Shown here: one piece after another, positions 61,375 through 64,000 of the stretch
Layout of the letters: each line of letters starts with the position of its first letter
How positions within the stretch are numbered: the first letter of the stretch is position 1
DNA from: Pseudomonas endophytica
GTDB taxonomy: Bacteria > Pseudomonadota > Gammaproteobacteria > Pseudomonadales > Pseudomonadaceae
Direction of reading: 5' to 3'
Assembly: GCF_001411475.1 (NCBI RefSeq)
Contig: NZ_LLWH01000220.1
Span: 29,304-93,303 of the forward strand
Length of the DNA: 64,000 nucleotides
Notes under the pieces: model-generated
The model's database searches: none
What the model was told of the DNA's origin: nothing
Seen by the model: the letters and a program-made list of their open reading frames with translations, nothing else
Program-made: the position numbers and the translations under genes

Positions 61375-61404
61375 AAAGCAATAACACCTGATCTGGAGAT
61401 TGGT

Positions 61405-62463
61405 ATGTATCCAAAAAATACGTGGTACGTCGCCTGCACACCTGACGAGATTGCCGACAAGCCACTGGGCCGGCAGATTTGCGGCGAAAAGATCGTTTTT
61501 TATCGCGGCCAAGAGCACAAAGTTGCGGCTGTCGAGGATTTCTGCCCCCATCGCGGCGCTCCGCTTTCTCTGGGGTATGTCGACAATGGCAATCTGGTCT
61601 GCGGCTATCACGGGCTGGTGATGGGATGCGACGGTAAAACAGTCGAGATGCCAGGCCAGCGAGTTCGAGGTTTCCCCTGCAATAAGACGTATGCCGTGGT
61701 CGAGCGCTATGGCTTTATCTGGGTATGGCCAGGCGAGCAAGACAAAGCCGACGCTGCGCTGATCCACCCGCTGGAATGGGCCGAGAATGAAGAATGGGCT
61801 TACGGTGGCGGCTTATTCCATATCGGTTGTGACTACCGCCTAATGATCGACAATCTGATGGACCTAACGCATGAAACCTACGTCCATGCGTCGAGCATTG
61901 GCCAGAAAGAAATCGACGAAGCCGCGCCAACCACGACCGTCAACGGCAACGAGGGAGTGACAGCCCGCCACATGGAAAACATCATGGCCCCACCGTTCTG
62001 GCGCATGGCGTTACGAGGTAATAACTTGGCCGACGATGTCCCCGTTGATCGCTGGCAGATCTGCCGTTTCACCCCACCCAGTCATGTATTGATTGAAGTC
62101 GGTGTCGCTCACGCAGGTAAAGGGGGGTATGACGCAGCACCTGAGTTCAAGGCCTCCAGCATCGTGGTCGACTTCATCACCCCCGAAACCGACACCTCCA
62201 TCTGGTACTTCTGGGGCATGGCACGCAACTTCAACCCGCAAGATCAAGCCCTTACCGACACGATTCGCGAAGGCCAAGGCAAGATTTTCAGCGAAGACCT
62301 GGAAATGCTCGAACGCCAGCAACAAAACCTCTTGGATCATCCGCACCGCGCCCTGCTCAAGCTCAATATCGACTCAGGGGGCGTACAGTCTCGGCGGATT
62401 TTGGATCGGATCATTGCCAGTGAACGCGAACCCGAGCAAACCGTGGTGAGGATCTCGCAATGA
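61405..62463 (+). CDS. vanA: Vanillate O-demethylase, oxygenase subunit
   Basis: 352 residues from the ATG at 61405, with GGAG close by; this is the usual VanA start (MYPKNTWYVA). The Rieske [2Fe-2S] centre is Cys47/His49 and Cys66/His69 (CPHRGAP ... CGYHG). The mononuclear iron site is NLMDLTHETYVH, with His156 and His161. It demethylates vanillate to protocatechuate and formaldehyde, using electrons supplied by VanB. It overlaps vanB by ATGA. It is a step in the breakdown of lignin-derived aromatics. Confidence 0.96.
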   Translation: MYPKNTWYVACTPDEIADKPLGRQICGEKIVFYRGQEHKVAAVEDFCPHRGAPLSLGYVDNGNLVCGYHGLVMGCDGKTVEMPGQRVRGFPCNKTYAVVERYGFIWVWPGEQDKADAALIHPLEWAENEEWAYGGGLFHIGCDYRLMIDNLMDLTHETYVHASSIGQKEIDEAAPTTTVNGNEGVTARHMENIMAPPFWRMALRGNNLADDVPVDRWQICRFTPPSHVLIEVGVAHAGKGGYDAAPEFKASSIVVDFITPETDTSIWYFWGMARNFNPQDQALTDTIREGQGKIFSEDLEMLERQQQNLLDHPHRALLKLNIDSGGVQSRRILDRIIASEREPEQTVVRISQ

Positions 62464-63410
62464 TTGAGGTCGTGGTGGTGTCGCGTATAACGCAAGCCCA
62501 AGGTATTTGCAGCTATGAACTGGCCAGAGTCGATAACAGCCCTTTGCCAGCGTTTAGCGCAGGGGCGCACATTGACGTGCATTTACCCGGAGGGTTAATA
62601 CGCCAGTACTCGCTGTGCAATCACCCTAGCGAGCGCCATCGCTACCAGATTGGCGTGCTTAAGGACCCAGCCTCGCGTGGCGGTTCGCAAAGCTTGCACG
62701 AGTTGATCAATGCGGGCGAACGCCTGCACATCAGTGAGCCGCGCAACTTATTCCCACTCGCCCAAGACGCACAGCGCAGCCTGTTGTTTGCGGGCGGCAT
62801 CGGGATTACGCCCATTCTGTGCATGGCTGAACACTTGGCACACAGCAACGCAGATTTCGAATTGCACTACTGTGTGCGCTCCAGCGAGCGCGCAGCGTTT
62901 GTTGAACGTTTGCGCCAATCACCCTTTGCCGCCAAGGTGTTTCTGCATTTCGATGAACAACCTGAAACGGCCATGAACACGGCTCAGGTATTGGCCCATC
63001 CACACGCAGGCCTGCACCTGTATGTCTGTGGGCCAGGTGGTTTTATGCAGCACGTATTGGACACTGCCCGTTCGCAGCACTGGGCCGAGGAACAGCTGCA
63101 CCGCGAGTACTTTACTGGTGTGACCCAAGACACCAGCAGCGACGGCAGTTTTTGCGTCAAGGTGGCCAGTACTGGCCAGCTTATAGACATTCCGGCTGAC
63201 AAAACCGTGGTTCAGGTACTGGAGAGTCACGGCATCGACATACCGATGTCGTGCGAACAAGGTGTGTGCGGAACCTGCCTGACCAACGTCCTGGAGGGTG
63301 TCCCAGACCACCGCGATATGTTCCTCACCGAACAAGAGCAGGCGTGTAACAACCAGTTCACGCCATGCTGCTCACGCTCCAAATCGCCGGTGCTGGTACT
63401 GGATATTTGA
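62460..63410 (+). CDS. vanB: Vanillate O-demethylase, reductase subunit
   Basis: 316 residues, a class IA-type reductase: an FMN-binding domain (~1-100; HLPGGLIRQYSLCNHPSE at ~41-58 with the RxYS motif), an NAD-binding domain (~105-220; FAGGIGITPILCMAEHLAHS) and a C-terminal plant-type [2Fe-2S] ferredoxin (~230-316) with Cys265, Cys270, Cys273 and a later cysteine near 303. It passes electrons from NADH to VanA. Its ATG overlaps the vanA stop, so the two are co-translated. vanR converges from downstream, 10 bases away. Confidence 0.95.
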   Translation: MIEVVVVSRITQAQGICSYELARVDNSPLPAFSAGAHIDVHLPGGLIRQYSLCNHPSERHRYQIGVLKDPASRGGSQSLHELINAGERLHISEPRNLFPLAQDAQRSLLFAGGIGITPILCMAEHLAHSNADFELHYCVRSSERAAFVERLRQSPFAAKVFLHFDEQPETAMNTAQVLAHPHAGLHLYVCGPGGFMQHVLDTARSQHWAEEQLHREYFTGVTQDTSSDGSFCVKVASTGQLIDIPADKTVVQVLESHGIDIPMSCEQGVCGTCLTNVLEGVPDHRDMFLTEQEQACNNQFTPCCSRSKSPVLVLDI

Positions 63411-63420
63411 GGTTAGGCCC

Positions 63421-64000
63421 TCAGTCTGAGCGCTGAATAACCCTCATGCGCTCACTGGCCACCGCGGAACTGAAAATTTCGGCGTAGCGCAAGGTGGCAT
63501 TGGCGTGCTCGCGCATCATGGCTTCAGCGCGGGCACCTTGGCCATTTACCAGAGCGTCGAATACCGAATGGTGCTGCATGTGTGCGTAGTTGAAGCGGCG
63601 GTACTCGCGCGCCATGTCTTTGCGATCGACGGCCAGTGCCGTGGCTGAAGCAAACGGCAAATGATCATTTCGGGTCAGCGCGTCGGCGATTGCAGGGGTG
63701 TGGCTGCCTTCAATGATGACTTGATGAAAGCGCATATTGAGGTCGTGATAGACCTCAAGGTCATCCTCCGTAACGAATCCCTTCTCGAATAACTCATCGC
63801 CTTGCAACAGGCACAATTCAAGCGCCGCCCGCCCCTCAGGCGAAAGACCGCGCTCAGCGGTCAAGCGTGCTGCCAGACCTTCGAGCACCCCACGCACCTC
63901 TACGGCACCGGCAATATCGTTAGCACTGACCGAGCGCACCTGAAAGCCGCGACCGCCGAAACGAACCAACAAGCCTTCTTGTTCAAGCGTACGAAACGCC
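63421..64000 (-). CDS. vanR: GntR-family regulator VanR, partial (5' end outside window)
   Basis: The frame continues past the right edge; the visible part starts within the wing of the helix-turn-helix (AFRTLEQEGLLVRFGGRGFQV) and holds the whole FCD ligand-binding domain (~190 residues; AGAVEVRGVLEGLAARL, EDDLEVYHDLNMRFHQVIIE, HMQHHSVFDALV). It lies directly downstream of vanAB in opposite orientation. In Pseudomonas and Caulobacter, VanR represses vanAB and is released by vanillate. Two VanR-like sites upstream of vanA support that role here. Confidence 0.9.
   Translation of the reverse strand, partial: AFRTLEQEGLLVRFGGRGFQVRSVSANDIAGAVEVRGVLEGLAARLTAERGLSPEGRAALELCLLQGDELFEKGFVTEDDLEVYHDLNMRFHQVIIEGSHTPAIADALTRNDHLPFASATALAVDRKDMAREYRRFNYAHMQHHSVFDALVNGQGARAEAMMREHANATLRYAEIFSSAVASERMRVIQRSD

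Larger units (their letters stand above)
61037..61404. other. Gap between sotB and vanA with the van promoter region
   Basis: 368 bases of divergent intergenic DNA with no supported gene. It holds two GGATCC-centred palindromes listed separately (61257-61268 and 61363-61374). The open frame from 61291 into vanA has no RBS at its first ATG and is not used as the start. The promoter of vanA is probably between the two palindromes or overlaps one of them. Confidence 0.55.

Noticed and set aside
61291..61404. N-terminal extension of VanA
   Set aside because: VanA proteins start MYPKNTWY; the extension would contain the second operator candidate and has no RBS.

Overview
The window reads as a chromosomal segment of a Pseudomonas, probably of the fluorescens lineage. 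This is inferred from gene content (rssB-rssC beside mlaA, the 180-kDa NAD-glutamate dehydrogenase gdhB followed by a MoxR/Bat operon, the nadK-phosphatase-rhomboid-yeaC cluster, vanAB) and from four REP-type palindromes with the core GATCTTTTGATC or a close variant. No rRNA, tRNA, CRISPR array or intact insertion sequence was seen. Both window edges cut a gene: a fimbrial subunit at the left and the regulator vanR at the right.

Layout. 0-1.4 kb: end of a chaperone-usher fimbrial cluster. 1.4-2.2 kb: an APH(3')-type aminoglycoside phosphotransferase. 2.5-4.5 kb: DUF3455 protein, ECF sigma factor and RskA-type anti-sigma factor. 4.6-8.6 kb: LysR regulator, AEC-family carrier (possibly with a short leader ORF), and a divergent GlxA-type regulator / isochorismatase-family hydrolase pair. 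8.6-10 kb: dusA with a decayed phage-type integrase at its 5' side. 10-13.3 kb: rssC, rssB, mlaA and a DUF4404 gene. 13.4-18.2 kb: gdhB. 18.7-19.9 kb: an acidic protein of unknown function and an amidohydrolase. 20.4-27.2 kb: a six-gene MoxR/Bat operon. 27.3-32.8 kb: sbcD-sbcC-GST. 33-42 kb: a sugar-acid locus with a periplasmic lactonase-like propeller protein, 2-hydroxyacid dehydrogenase, two ACS-type MFS carriers, an FAH-family (AraD1-like) enzyme, an IlvD/Edd dehydratase and a FadR-type GntR regulator. 42-46.8 kb: one very large protein resembling Pseudomonas 'dermonecrotic toxin domain' proteins. 47-55 kb: pepN, DUF2797, yeaC, rhomboid protease, PPP-family phosphatase, nadK, DUF1853 and cytochrome b561. 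55-64 kb: PLP desulfhydrase/deaminase-family enzyme, a stand-alone PBP2 (mrdA), two MFS efflux pumps, and the vanillate demethylase genes vanA-vanB with vanR converging on them.

How the genes work together. The sugar-acid locus is the clearest pathway island. A divergent promoter region between dehydratase and transporter carries two sites matching the FadR-family consensus TNGTNNNACNA, which fits control by the neighbouring GntR protein. The van locus likewise has two GGATCC-centred palindromes upstream of vanA that resemble the known VanR operator. The Bat operon encodes a MoxR AAA+ ATPase with membrane VWA partners; the second VWA protein appears to have lost its metal-binding MIDAS motif. 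The least ordinary items are the 1569-residue putative toxin, the integrase remnant at dusA, the chromosomal APH(3') homologue, and several uncharacterised palindromes in regulatory gaps. I did not find a clearly new multi-gene system.
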